Shown: positions 35,690 to 50,900 of the stretch, in pieces | Layout of the letters: each line of letters opens with the position of its first letter | Numbering within the stretch: position 1 is the first letter of the stretch | DNA from: Labia minor | Taxonomy: Eukaryota; Arthropoda; Insecta; Dermaptera; Spongiphoridae | Assembly (NCBI GenBank): GCA_963082975.1 | Contig: OY720344.1 | Span: 67,050,546-67,114,545, forward strand | Direction: 5' to 3' | DNA: 64,000 nt | Made by a program: the position numbers and the translations under genes | Notes under the pieces: model-generated | Databases searched by the model: none | Told to the model about the DNA's origin: nothing | The model's input: the letters and a program-made list of their open reading frames with translations, nothing else

Positions 35690-35749
35690 GGAATTGGCCG
35701 AGTAGCTTATCGTAGTTCGATGGAAAAAGAATTACCCGAGGCCTGTTGA
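35690..35749 (+). CDS. Candidate terminal exon, 19 residues
   Basis: A strong pyrimidine tract and TTATTTCAG are followed by the frame GIGRVAYRSSMEKELPEAC and TGA, with AATAAA at 35788-35793. The codon use is unlike the flanking A/T runs. No upstream exon was identified, and the family is not recognised. Phase is 0 if the acceptor is right. Confidence 0.3.
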   Translation, partial: GIGRVAYRSSMEKELPEAC

Positions 35750-36529
35750 GCATCTATTAATATTTTTAATAACACACAACAAGTGGCAATAAAATATTAT
35801 CATTAATACAAATTATCTAAAACATAAAATTATTTATTTTAAAATATAAAAATTATAACGAATTATTGTGTGTTTAATCCACGTAATTTTAATAAATATA
35901 CATTTTTATACAATTGTTTTATATCATTAAATACGCAACTTAAAAAAAACATATTATTATATTATGAATAAATATAAGAAAAATATATATAATAATATCT
36001 TGATAATATTTAGATATATTTTCAAAGAAATGATTTAATTTTCAATTAACAAATTATAATTTTATTTTTATTTTTAATTTTAATTTTTATACAATATTAA
36101 ATTATTTCTTAGATTACAAATGGTTAGTCTCTTAAAACTGGTAATATTTATATATTATTGAAATATGATAAGTATATATATATTAATAAGTAAATGAAAG
36201 AATTTATTGAATTCATTTAGAATATATATGTAAAAATATATAATTTTATATAAAAATATTAAAATTAATTATGGTAACATCCATCCATTGTCCTATAGTA
36301 AGCATTTTGGTATTCTAAATTCTAAAGGATATTGGATTGATATTAAAATAACGTAAATAATCTTATATATATATCTTAGGCTTTAATATCATAAATCCTT
36401 TCATCTACATCACGAACAATAAAGCAGTTAGAGCTACTAGTATTAACAGATAATCTCTTTTATTCAAAGGACGAATGTATGTTTAATGTCAATAGAAGCA
36501 GCTTGGATATTATTCACTTCCAGACAATC

Positions 36530-36579
36530 CTAAAAGTGATCAATAGGACTTGAATCTCTTTTATACTCCTTCATCTCAC
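36530..36579 (-). CDS. Candidate terminal exon, 15 residues
   Basis: On the minus strand TTTTTCTTTCAG precedes GT, then EMKEYKRDSSPIDHF and TAG; AATAAA follows at about 36460. It would face the candidate exon at 35690 tail to tail. Very short, with no family evidence. Confidence 0.25.
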
Positions 36580-37424
36580 CTGAAAGAAAAATTTAAGAAT
36601 AATCACATCACAAAATAAAAATCACAACAATTCTATTTATAAAAATAAATCAATAATAATTTAATATACAATTTTTTTCATTTTTATGAATAAATTTATT
36701 TAATTAAAGTAAAGAAAATAAAAAAAAAATTTTCATATCAATTTCTTTAATAAATGAAGTGAAACTGACTTTTTTTTATATGGTAGTTCAATAATTTATG
36801 AATTATTTATTTATTTGCAAGTAATTTAATTATTCCTCATTTACTAGATCAATAAAAATACACCGCTGTTTTTAATTCAATCCAATTAAGTGGATTTTAA
36901 ATGGGTGTATTTAATTATTTTCCATTTCCAGAGAACTACATATATTGACCATTATCTATTCGCAATGAGCCTAATCAAATTATAAACAAATTTATTTTAT
37001 ATGATTATTACTATTATTGAAAAATATTTAATCATTACATTTAATTATGCAAATTAAAAAAAATGAATTTATTTGGTAAATCTTTCTGGTTATGTAATTA
37101 ATTAAAAATGCATCGATTGATTTATAGCGATAAATTCATCATGAATGAACTAAATATTGAACTACTGTCCTAATATGCAGAGTTTATTAATGCTCAATAA
37201 ATAGTAAACGACCTTTGATCTATAAATAGATTCAAATCTCTTTTGATCTAAACACTTTCAACTTAACATATGATTAGTGATTTCCGAAGATATAATGATC
37301 ATTAACATAATCGTGTTAAAAATTATTAAATGATTATTATTAGGATTATTAATTTTATAATTATTGACAACGTTGCTCAGAAACGTGAAGAAATAAATAA
37401 AATCATTTTTTTTTCTTTTTTTAG

Positions 37425-37575
37425 AGGAACAAATGAATAAAAAATGTATAAAATATTCAGTAAAATTTTTCGACTAAAAATATTTGATAATTCCAATTGG
37501 GGATTTGAGAGAGCATTTTATCAGTGTCGCTGCTTTTCTAAAATTGATGAGCGATGTCAGAAGGACCACAATCAA
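37425..37575 (+). CDS. GNAT gene, first coding exon (form a)
   Basis: An acceptor (CTTTTTTTAG, to 37424) precedes 19 nt of leader and ATG at 37444, so a 5' non-coding exon should lie upstream. It codes for 44 residues (MYKIFSKIFRLKIFDN at the start, basic and aromatic) and ends CAA before GTGAGG at 37576. That donor is acceptable but not optimal. Confidence 0.45.
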
Positions 37576-40500
37576 GTGAGGATCTTGCCATTAATTAGAT
37601 CATTTTTCTTTATTGTATTAAGCCAGATGAATTGAGAAATTATCTTGACTGAAATAATAATTTCAGATCATTAGACTTCTATAGATTATAATGGAAAATA
37701 AGATTTATTTTATTCATTATTAAGAAAAATATATAATTTATAATTTAAGTTAGAATAATAAAAGGACATACTAATTGTTGTATTGTGTGACCTTATGTAA
37801 GTTAGAAAATTATTAGTGTGTTTTAGAAAATATTGTAGATATGTAGGTACTTTTTCTTTGGATCAAAGAATTTACAACGATTTTTCTTAAAAAAAAAATT
37901 ACTATGGTAATACTAAATGTGAAGCTAGTACAATTGAAGAAATAGAAATATTAAAAATACTATTATGCTTGAAATGGTCAAATCGTCTTAAAAATATTAT
38001 AATCTGAATTTTTATATTTATTATTATATAAATTTATATTTTTAAAAGCTCAAATTAGAGAAAATTTTTTAGAATGAAGCAACAATTATAAAAAATTATT
38101 CTAATATTTTCTCCCCATTTTGTTACAATGTTACTTAATCTTTATAATATTATTAAATTATCGATGTTCTTAAATTCTAAAGCACATAATTCTATTGCTT
38201 AATTATTATTTTATAAAACTATACTTTAAAATCTAAAAAAAATAAAATCCAAATAAAGAAAGAATCTATTGTACAGATCATACAATACCTTTACCTTACT
38301 TAGGCAACAACCGGTTTTATAGGCAGTTTCCTTTCATAGAAAGTACAATAGACAGAGATATGTCGATGTTAATGACAAACAAATTAATTTAATAAATGTA
38401 ATTTCAGAAGAAAAATATATGGTGATGATTGAGGTTTATGTGGATATGATGTAATGAAAATCATCTCGATAGGGAAAACTGAAAACAGAATAATATTTTT
38501 TTATTTTAGTTGTTCTCTTTGTTTATTTTAATTCAAATTATTATTGAAATTAAAAATAAATAAAAAAATTAGGCCAAGTTTTTACATTTATAGTTATTTC
38601 ATATAAATAAATTATTTTTGGATGTCATTTTGCTTCTAGATAAGGGTGAACCCTCCGAGATAGACCCATATAATATCCATTTTCTCTCATCTCAAGCCTC
38701 CTTCCATTTCTTCTATCCTACTGGACACAAGAATCCCCTATTTATGATAAATAACTTTATACAACGTTGTCAAATTTTGTAAAATGGTAACACACTAAAC
38801 CAAACACAAAACCACATTGAAGTATAGATAAATCATTTTATATATTATAATTCATATTTAATTAAGTAATAAATACAATATTAATTATAATGATTTAGAA
38901 ATAATTTTACCCCTGAATATATAAAATACCCCTTAATAATAAAATAATTATAATTCTAAATGCATGGATATAATTACGAGTTAAAATAAAAACACTCCAA
39001 TATCATTTAAATAATTAAGGGGTAAAATTCAATTTGCATTTTTACTCGTCTTGTTTAGTTTTAAAGGGGGAAGGGAATTATTAATTAACAAATTTATTGA
39101 AAAAAATCTACCACAATTTCTCTTAACAAATTGAGTTGACCCAATATTGATTTAAAGGAATGATAGAAGTGAGGGTGGCCTCTAACCAGGAAAGATGTAA
39201 AATAAACAGAGGTCATGCATGTTTTATATCTTTGATTAAAAGATAGCAATATTAATTACAGTAAGGGTAGCCCGTTGCTATTTGATTTGGATTTCAAAGT
39301 ATAGATTGCATACGAGCCATCCCCTGTTTTCTCTCTTCCAACTCTATTTTCATTTTCTCACGGATGGTCCCGCTATCGGACAAGTTTTAAACCCACAGAC
39401 ACATTGAAATATATAAAATAAAATCATCAAAATTGAATATACGATATAACCTTTAACCAAAATGGGAAAAGTTTCCACCCTGAGGCCATTTGAGCCAAAT
39501 ATTCATTATCGTTTAAGTCAAAGAGAATTTCGAACGGATTGGGATGTAAAAGTGAGAAAGAGAGAGAAATGTTCTATAATTAACTCCTTTATTCTCTGTT
39601 CTCACCTTTCAATTTCGTTTCTTGTTTCAAAATACTAATTAAATGAAATAATATTATCATTTAATTATTAATTTATTGATATAACTATTAACAATTTGTT
39701 TTTATTTTCATTTATGGTGCAATTTTATAAAAATATGAATCAGGAATAGCTATTAATTAATAGAACCTACAATTTGAAATTTCAAATGAATTACATAAGG
39801 AAATGGTTTCTAAATGGAGAATAAAAACATTTCTAGAAAACTGTTTATGTTTCTAAGTCTACCATATCTGTCCTGATTTAATAATTAAATGAAAAAGAAA
39901 AAGTACTATAAAGCTGAAATATATTTAAGTTAGGTGTTAAGTTTTTGAGATTTTCAAATTTAATAAAATTGAAAAAACGGAATTATAATTGTATATGTAT
40001 ATATATTTTTCAAAAACAATATAAATTTTTTGTTAGAACTTTTACTATCAAATCTAAAATTCTTATTACAAAGATGTTAACCATGAATCTTTTTACTGAA
40101 TGGCACTCAGAAATTTAAAAGCCAAAAATAACAATAAACTGATTTATCATTAATTGTTACCTATTGTGATTTTCAAAAATAAAATATAATTTATGAAAAA
40201 ATTCTCACCATTTTAATTTGATTAGAAATCAATTATATTTTATTTATTTCATCTATGGTTATAATATTTAAAAAATGTACCTAGTTGGAATGCATTTAGA
40301 TCATTGATTGATTGATTATTGATTATTTTATAATAATAATTTATAAATTCAGCTAATATTACCTGTCATTAAAATGCTAAAAATAATTGAAAGAAATTAT
40401 ATTTTTGATTTTAAAGTAAGATGTTAAAATATAATTCTTATAAAACTTTTCAAATGAAAAAATATAATTTAAAATTTGAAATAAATTAAAATTTAAAATT

Positions 40501-41778
40501 TCTTTTTATTAAATGTTATTGATTTGAAATATTTTTAATAAAAATAAATAAATTAATAATTACAAATTTTATTAATAAGTCTAAACACTGATTAAACATT
40601 GATTAAATTGTATTAACATTTAAAATTTTAAATACTGAAATACTGAAATTTTTGTTTTTTTTAATAACTTATTGATTAATTAATCCAATTACTTTTATTT
40701 GAAAATTATTTTAATATATTAATTAAATTTAATAGATTAATATTATTTATTCAATTTTATTTTTTATTTTGTTTTTTGTTGTGCCGCACAAAATTATACC
40801 TATATTTATTTTTAATTAAATAAAAAAAAATTAATAATATTTATACTTTTAAAAATTTAAGAATTTAATAAAATATCAATACGTTTATATAAGATTTCTA
40901 TAAAATGAAGACTTATTTATTAATTAATTGAATATAAGTAAATCTTTATAAATTATTTCAAAAATATGTAAAATGAAAATAATAAAGTTAATATTTTTAT
41001 TTAGAAATAAAATTGTCGAGCTTTCTTTTATTCATATATTAGTATAATAATAAAAGTTAAGAACTGAAAAATGATATTTATATAAATAAAACAAAAGGAA
41101 ATTGTTTTAAATAGTGATTCTAAAACAGTATTATCCATAATGAAAAACAATAACAACGAACATTTCCAAATAAAATTTCATTTTCTTCATCTCTTTTTTT
41201 GTTATATATCATCGTTATAAAATTAAATAAATGTAAAAAAAAATAATTGGAAAAAACCATGCGGGTGTTTAGCAACATTAAAAAAGATAAAAAGTAAATA
41301 AATAGTAGCTGGGAATCAAAAAAAGGGCATTAATTAAATACATACAAACATTTTATAATATTTACTTAGAATTGAAATATATATATATATATTATATTTT
41401 AATTCGAAAAACATAATTTTCATCAACATGATATGGTTGGTATAATAGTAAATTCTCTTTTAGTGATTATTTTCAGGGACTGGGATAAAAAAAATAATTG
41501 TAAGTGACATCTAATTGAACTTATGATATTTTTGTAAATATATATATATATAAAGTAACAGGAATAATAATTAATTAAATTTATTTAACGAGATGATTTC
41601 CATTCCATTTTCTGAGATTTTAAAAATTTAAACATCAAATAAAATATTTATTTGTAAAATGGTTAACACACGTTTTAGTTTTTATAGTCAAAGAATATAC
41701 TTTTCGAGTTGATTAAGTTTCGATGAACCTGATTGATTGTATTAAGTATTAACTCGATTGTTTTCTGTCTTTAGGGTA

Positions 41779-41811
<33 letters not shown>

Positions 41812-44800
41812 TGTTTTATCTCTATATGTTTTATCTGTATATTGTTTGGGATTTATTTATTATCTTTTAATCCTACCGAGTTCTCATGGAACTGAAATCA
41901 AGAATCGTATTTTAGTGTGTATTGATATATTTTCTAAATAATTAACTCTAGTATCACTAATTTTGAATGTTTTTAAAACTTATCTTGGTCAGGAGCAATG
42001 ACCTCCCTTATTTTGCAACGCTTAAAACAAATTTAAATAAATAATATTTTTAAAAGAATATATTTTCAATTTAATTTGTATTGTTTTTTGAGAATAGAAT
42101 TGAAAACTTGAATCAAAGAGAAAGGTTATTTATTCAATTCTAACCAATCTGATGTTTAAAAAAAAAATTTAAAATATACTTATATCATTAAAAATATTAT
42201 TCTGTAGAGCAGCGGTCGGGGAACCGGGGTAAATTACCCCAAATGGGATAAAAATGAAACTTTTGTGAGTACAAATTATATATTTTTAATTTGCTATTTT
42301 ATAAACCTATTAGTATTTTTACAAATTAATTTTTAGCAATTGTTTTCTTTTCAAAATTATCATGGGGGGGGGGGGGGCTATCATAGGAAAGATGCTAAAA
42401 AGAGGCGACTTCGTTTGTTTGTTTTTTTGCTCTTCGCCATGGGGTAATATCAACTTACACAAAAATATTTTGGGGTAATGATTAAAAAAGTTCCCCGACC
42501 GCTGCTGTAGAGCAATGTTTCTCAACCTTTTTGGACCAGATGCCCACTTTGTAAGACCCGTTTCTTAATTCGCCCCTTTATAAATTTTAACAGAAAAAAA
42601 TTGCATGATAATGACTAATATAAGTTAGGTTTGGTTTAGATTAGGCTTTAGTAAGATATATCGAAAGAAATTTGAAAAGAACAAAAGTAGAATAACATTT
42701 ATTACTTAGACTTTTAATTTAACCTAAAAAAAGTAAGATACATAAAATAAAATATATTTGCTTTAATTTTAACCTAAAATAAATTATAAGCTTAATGAAA
42801 TTTATCGTTGTAATGAGAACTTTGAGGTTGGTGATCTTTGCAAAATTTAATAATATTTGGTTCTTTTGAGAGATATAATCTTAAGTCACCTAAAAATAAT
42901 TGAAATTTTCTGGCGAGAGCACAACAGACAATATTATATTATTAAACTTAAATTGGACACTACTTATTACTGACTGCTTGACTAAACGAGATTAAATGCT
43001 TGAGCTAAATCTAAAGCCGGCTCCACACATGCGGTGTTTGCCAAATATCAAGCAAAACATTTGGAAAACACCGCATGTGTAGATGGGTTGCTTGCTCTGC
43101 GCTTGTATATGCCGAGCACAAACATACGGGTGCTCGCTAGTTCGCTATTATAGCGAGCACAAGACGAATATTTGATTATATTTATATCCACAATTTTAAT
43201 AAATAATATTTTCTCTAACAATTCCTTTTTTATATAATCTATTAATAATTCCAATTAAATAATTTATTTATAAAATATTACATTACAATTATTATTATTA
43301 ATTGAATTTATATAATTAAATTATTCAATTAAATTCAATAAACCAAATTAAGGAGGTTATATTTATATATGAATAATATTAACAAGACGAATATTCAATA
43401 CAAGCACCTAAACTTGATGCTCGGTATTTGGTAAAATATTCGTTATTTGACAAACACCGCATATGTGGAGCCGGTTTAAAACATGCGCACATTATGCACT
43501 CAAAATGCAGCGAAGAGACCATCATGGACCATCACTATCAGACTCGGGCACTCAATGTTAACTTTTGAAACATTATTTATAGAGCCTCTGTGTGATCTAA
43601 GAAGAACTAAAGCTGTGATTCTCAAAGTGGGCGCTGGAGCGATCCAGGGGGGCGGTGATGGCCACAGGCGCATTTAGGGAAAAATACTTGTATATTACTT
43701 TTCTATATCCTGAGATCAATAAATAGATACATAAATTCAATGTTTCTAATTTACACCTTTATTTATAATATTTTGCAAATAGGTACATTTATCTTTTTGT
43801 TTAATTGTTATTAAAATTAAAAAAAATTAATTTCCAAGGGGGCGCTGAGTAAATTTTTTTCTGGAAAGGGGAGGCTTGGCCAACCACTGAACTAAAGGAA
43901 TAAAAAGCGGGCAGGTGTCTCTTATATACGTATATATATATATGCATGAGCCATCACCGCAAGCGGGGATTCAAAATGATTTCACCCACGAAAAATAAAT
44001 AATCGTTCACTTTAAAATGTCGATCGACCATCAATATCGCCCAGGTTGAGAATCATTGCTGTAATTCGCTGTATTCAATATGTTTCTTTTATTACTATAT
44101 TTTATTTAAATAATATTATACGCGCTTACAAATAAAAATTGTTTGATATTTCAATAAGATACATAAATAAACCAATAATTTATCTTTTTAATATTCAATG
44201 AATAATGTTATTTATTTATTTTTTTGGATAAAAGCCATTAAATAATAAATAAATAAATTAAAATAAGTGTCATGTAAAGAGAATTAAGTTTACAAAAGAA
44301 TGTGTCGCCATTTAAAAATGGAACCCGAATTGCGAATGTGCATAGGAACTAAACAAGTTACGATTAATGGATGAAGAAAGGAAATCAGATTAAACTCGTA
44401 AGAGCCAATAAAATGTTTCTCTCTTCCCTCTAGGAGCCTCCTTTTGTTATCGACAAATGCGGCGCCGAACATTATTCACAAATGCGGGAATTGATTCGGA
44501 GTGAATATTTGGAACGGGAGCCATTAATTCGGGCAAGCGGGATATTACCCTTTGGAAGAAAACAATTCGAAACATTAGTTACATACAAATTATCGGAGAG
44601 ATGTGTCTTTGTCGCCATCTGTAAGGTAATATGTCTTTAACAATTGAAATCTATTAATGTTTTATAACGGAATTGTGGAAGGAGATGCCCCCTCCCCCAT
44701 CCCGTCGCGAGAAGTACAGAGACAGATGTTTGTGGCCAAGAGGAAATTAAAAACATAATAGGTATTGACTTTTGGGCATATATCGAGGCATATTCATTTG

Positions 44801-47800
44801 ATAAATTCATTTAAACAAAACAAAATATAAATCTATAAGAATTTCTATCTTTTTCTTTATCTTCTTCTATATAATAATATAACAAAAGGTTTTTGTCTGC
44901 TCATTCATTGCCCAAAATTTAAAAACTTTTACATTAATTCACGTTTTATGACCTGTAGAATCCAAAAGTGAGATTAGAATTTTTCATGTCTATCTGTCTG
45001 TATGTATGTATGTATGTCCCAAAAATTGTGATCTTGACTCAAAATTGGCTGAATCAATTGCTATTAAATTACATCACAATATTCTTATATACCAATATAT
45101 CTCCATTTGAACCATATATATTATATCAATATCTATTTAATAACTTCAAAAATTAATTTTTGTTTTTTTATTGATTATGTTTAATAAATTCTCTTTTTTG
45201 TGACATCATATTTATAAAAATCATATTAAATTGTATATAAATTTAAAAAAGCGGGAGTGTCCTCCCTAGACTTTCCCGCATATAAATAGGTATAAAGAGT
45301 TGTGAATGAATATTTAGAATGTGTAACCATTATCTTGAGAACGATAAAACATAAATAATTAACAACAATAAAAATAAACAAACTAATTAATTTAAATTAT
45401 AAAGTAAAATGGTTTAACACTATTATATATATTTATAATTTACACCTAACGCTACTTGTATAGGTAAAATGTCACTTCCGGTAGTCAGATCATGATGAAA
45501 TGTGGTATCTGAATTTTTTTCATATTTTTAAATCTATATACAAAATAACAGACGATAGGAAGGGTTATTTTCACACCAAACCGACGATAGTAAGGAGGTA
45601 TTGTTTTCACACCAAATTTCACATGTGGAGATTTTTACATATCTCCACGAATCATGCATTTTCTTAACAGAAAAAAGTATTTTTAGCATGATGTCTGTCC
45701 GTCTGTGTGTCCGTATAGATGTGTACAGCTTGAACGGCTCAACGGATTTTGATGAAATTTGCTATATTTACTTAATGCATCAGTATGATGAATTGATCAA
45801 CTTTTGGTGTAAATTCGGAAACCGGAAGTGGTAGTATTAGCGATCGACGATAGGAAGGGTTATTTTCACACCAAATTTCACATGAGATTTTTTACATATC
45901 ACCACGAATCATGTACTTTGTGGTGGTTTTATCCTCGAGAAAAATCATCTTTATTTTTTATTTATATTTATTTATATGACCGTCCATGTTTTAAGGATTT
46001 TTTTTTAGGGAATTTCCCATTAGAATTTTAGTTTTAAATTTTCAATCTAAATAAAAATCCATTTACTAACTTGAATATTTTTAATTTTTTTGTAAATTAA
46101 TATTTTCCAATATTTTCTTTAAATAAAATTATTGATAATATTTATTACTTATATTATCGAAAGTTGTGAAATTTATTATTAATTAAAATTGGAACATGAT
46201 TTTAAAAACATAATCAAAAAATACCCGCCTAAACAGTCACTTTAATTTTTTCAGTTAAGAATCGTTTATAAAATTATTAATTTATAAAATATTGAATTGC
46301 AAGTTTTGTTAAATAATATTAAAATTAAATTGTGTTAAAAATATACTTAAAAGGGCTCGACGTAGAAAAAAGATTGGGAAATTCTGCTCTAACAGAATAA
46401 AAAAAGTTTTTTTTTAGTTAAATAAAAAAATCAATAAAATTTCAATTTTTTTTTCAACTTTATTTTAACATTGTCAGAATAGCTGCAGGGTGTTCATGAC
46501 ATCTTCAACGCATCCAGATGTTATAACAAAATAAGAAGGGAAGAAACGCCCTTTTTAGATTTATCTCATTATATGATTAGAAGTTTTACTTTTTGTTCAT
46601 CTTAAATGAAACGAGTTAAATTTTAATATTTCATTATATTAATAATGTTAAAAAGACTTATTCATTTATCTAATAGAATAAAAAAAATATTTTATAATTA
46701 TCTGGCCTGTACAAATTTCCATATATTTTAATTTTTTTATTCAATGGATGACTAAATTAACTTAAAGAAAATAAATTATAACCAGTATAATATTTTACTT
46801 TTGAAACTCGTTTCATTAATTTTATTTCTGTATTGAACAGTTATAAAAATTGTAACGAAAAAAAAGATTATATATCGAGGTTCAAAAATATATCCAATGA
46901 CATGCTTTATTTAAATTCGTTTTATATAGATTAAATTAGCGGATATACTAATAAAAAAGGATTTGATTATAAAGTGAAACCTTGGATTTTACGAGTTTAA
47001 TTCGTTCCAAATAGTAGGTTGTAACTCGAAATAATCCTAAACCTAAACAAGTTTTCCATAAGAAAACCATAATGTAAATGCAAATAATTCGTTCTTATCT
47101 ATCTATCTCTGTGGCTCGAAAGTTCTTGGCCGCAGCAACCACATTCCTACAAGTACCTCTAACCTCAGCTACACCCATCAAACTTCTATTTTCTCCTCAT
47201 TTCTCTACACCTTCCTACATTATTCACCCACCACGTTATTGGTCTTCCATCCGGACGTTCTCCCCACAAATATATTTTTCGAAAGTCTATCATCACCCAT
47301 CTAGCTACGTGTCATGCCATCAAGCCCTTCTTAATTTTATTTCTCTAACTATATCTAGAGATGTATAGAGATGAAATTCCTTGATATAGAGTCATACCCC
47401 GGTGACCTCATCGTCCTTTGGCCAATAAATGGTGCAAAAACTCCTATTTTGAAATACTCTAAGTCTACTCTTTTTCCCAGAATCATGTCTCATACCCATA
47501 TAATACAACCAGCAAAAAAATTGTTTTATATATTTTAATTTTGATTACCTATGATAATAATTTTGTCAAGATAATCCTCTTTACTACACATGCATTACCA
47601 GAATGCAACCTCGATTTAAATTCTTCTCGAATATTATTTCTAATTATTACAGAGATCCTAATTATTTAAATTTTTCTTCATTTATTTATTAGATTTCACT
47701 GTAATTGTTTTAATATAAAAAATCTAATCTAAAATGATATTAGCTTGGTGGTCATAGGTTTGGACTGAAAATTTTAATACTGAGAGAGCAAATCTCGCCA

Positions 47801-47931
47801 ACTTCATATACTAAAATCCCTGCCAAAACTGCATTGATTGAGCTTAAATCCCGAAAGGCAACAAAGTTGACAACGAAATAATTTAAATTAATTAAAAAAT
47901 TAATGAAATTATCACAAAGATATCAATCAGC

Positions 47932-47963
<32 letters not shown>

Positions 47964-50900
47964 TTTGGTTTTTTATTAAAAAAAACAGAGTGTATCTAAT
48001 ATTAAGTTTATTTCAAAAAAATGTAAGAAAAAGGTACAAGTTAGCATTCACTGGGCACTAGAAGCCGACTGACTGCAAGGCAAAATGGCGGTTGTCTCTA
48101 GCAGGAGATGGCGTCGCCCGACACCACGTGATTCTCCTGACTGCTCTGATTGGCACTGCTTAGTAACGGGACAGACGGGTGGGGACAGTCTTGGGCTCTA
48201 AATTCCTCTCCTACATATATATATATACCTATGTACAGTGCTGTTTTGTAAAAAAAAAAGGTAGTGGAACGCTAAGAGTTGGATAGAAACATGGTATTTT
48301 TAGCATGATGTCTGTCCGTCCGTCCGTCTGTCCGTATAGATGTGTATAGCCTGAACGGCTGAACGGATTTTGATGAAATTTGGTATATTTACTTAATTCA
48401 TCAGTGGGATGAATTGAATAACTTTCGGTGCAAATCCGGAAACCGGAAGTGGTAGTATTAGCGTTCGACGATAGAAAGGGAAGGGTTATTTTCATACCAA
48501 ATTTCACATGAGATTTTTTACATATCATCACGAATCATTTACTTTGCATTGGTTTTATACTCAAGAAAAATCATCTTTATTAGTTTTTTCTTAATTAAAA
48601 TTATATGACGTCATCCAGCCATTCATGACGTCACAGCCTGGTCTTACATATATATTATAAATAAAATAAAATTAAAAATATTTGCCCAAAGGAGGAAATT
48701 GCCCATTGTGGAAGATTAGAATTAGCTAAGAATTTTTTTCAATTCTATATTATATTTATCATTATAATTATAGTACAAAACAATCGGAATTTAAAGTGTA
48801 TGCCAAAGTTTTGTCTAATTCTCGTCTGTAACTTCTCTTCTTGCTGTTTGTATCTGTGGCCGAATGACGTCCTTTAAGTAACCAGCAATCAACGGATTTT
48901 GAAGGCTCGAAAATTTTTAAAGGTGGCCCGACAAGTTTGACGAACAAAAGTGCTGAAATTGTTTTAGTCATCAATGAAGCCCTAGTCGGGGTGATATTAG
49001 ATTCAACTGTGAAAACCCGCGTTCACATTCACTTGAAGATATTGAGATGGTATGCAGAGTACATATCAGCAGCATCAGTTTTTCTGGATATGTCTTTTCG
49101 AGAATATATTCACGGAATTCACGAATCATTTCCCTTTCATTTAACTGACTGACAAATTTCTAATTTCCGTTTCTCCGAATGTTAGTTGATTATCATTATC
49201 TTCAGGCCAATATTTTTGATCAAGTACCCGAGACCAATTCGCGATCTGCTGGTCTTGGCTATCAAGTAATCTTTTTTTAATTGATTCTTTCAATTTTGCA
49301 TAAAATATATTTGGATCAATGGGGAGATCCTTTCTTGAATTATTTTCTTAAAGTGAAACTCCACTAAAGCGAAGGTCTCGCACAGCAGCAACAACGTTTT
49401 TGTAATAGGACCCAAAGTTATGTCTTCTTTCTTCAAAAACTTGTACCAATAATTTAATTTTCTGATTGGCTTTGTACAAGTCCATTATGTATGCGTTTAT
49501 GTAGGTCCAAACTTAATTCCGATAATTCTTGCAGAGCGTCACATATCAATCCTAGGTCCAATACAAGTCTGTAGATGTGATTTTTCTTTTTAAGCCATCA
49601 TACATGCATTTATCACTTTTATCTTTTGTAGGATCATGCATCGCTTTTTCAAAATGGGAAGCAAGGGATTCAAAATTATTCCACACAGCCAAAACTGTAC
49701 GCCAACTGGATGACACCCACCGGGTACTTATAATTCTTCCAATTTTTAGCAGCTCATTCCCCAACAATTCTGCACATCTACTGTCCTTTGCCGAAGCATG
49801 ATATGTGACGTAAAATTTGTCAATAAATGATTTAAATCTATTTATTCCACAAGTTTCCTTGACAGCATCACTTACTGATAATTCTAGCCTATGATTAGCG
49901 CAATGCCAAACTACAGTGAAAGAAAAACGTTCAGATATTAATTTCTTCACGCCACTATTACAACCCGACATTACAGCTGCGCCGTCACACGCCAGAGAAA
50001 CCAAATATGCTTTTAAATATTCGTTAGTCATCCCATAAGAGTAAAGACATTGGAGTAAAGAATCATATACTCCTTCAGCAGTAACTTTTTCAAGTTCTAT
50101 CAAATCCAAAAACAAATTTTCGGAGAATTCATCCCAACACTTTTAATGCAGCATCGGACATACACTATGAAGGTAGTTTTTTTGCTTGTTGTTGATTGAT
50201 CAATTATCAACGAAATTTTACTCTTGGATTCAACAATTTCTTTAATCACATTTTTCTTCATTTCTTCGCTTATGTGATAAATAATATTAGTACATGCAGT
50301 TTTGGTATGAGAATACGACCCATTTCAATCCCGTTGATTTCTTGCAGATCAATTTCAGATTCAAAATGATTGAACGATTGATTTTCCTTTCCTACTTTAT
50401 ATGCAGTTGGAAAAATTTTTTCAGTTATAACTTTTTCGTGAGACAATGACTTTACGAAAGCATTCTCAACTTAACTCTCAACTTTCTTAATTTCAGCGAC
50501 TAGTTTTACAGCCGCTTTATGTGCTTCAGATTCTTTGTGATAAAAAATGTTTTTTCTAAGTGACGTTAACTGTTGAGACCTATCCTTGCCATAATAAGTA
50601 ATCTCATTGTTGGCCCACTCTTTGGAAATATTCATTCCCATTTTCGCTTCAGCTCCAAGAGTTCCAACTTTTCTACAAATCGTGCAGCCAATTTTCATTT
50701 TGCAAAAAGACAGCCATTCATTTTTTATGCAAAAATCATTTTTTTGTTCATATGTCCAGCAGTTCAGCTAATCATTGGCAGTTTGGCATTGCTTCTCAGC
50801 ATCAGATTCAGTAATATTAAGAGACGTAGTTATTTTCGTATGTTCGTCGTCTGTTGTGTCTGTTAATATCCTGGCCTTTTTATTAGCGTCGGTGGAAAAG

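Larger units (their letters stand above)
42513..44058. mobile_element. hAT-type element carrying two younger MITEs
   Basis: The ends are CAATGTTTCTCAACC and GGTTGAGAATCATTG. The flanks CTGTAGAG and CTGTAATT share 5 of 8 bases. Without the MITEs at 43015 and 43613 it would be about 0.8 kb. There is no intact transposase. Confidence 0.5.

Noticed and set aside
47078..47368. 96-codon + strand frame
   Set aside because: Reads the wrong strand of a LINE 3' fragment.
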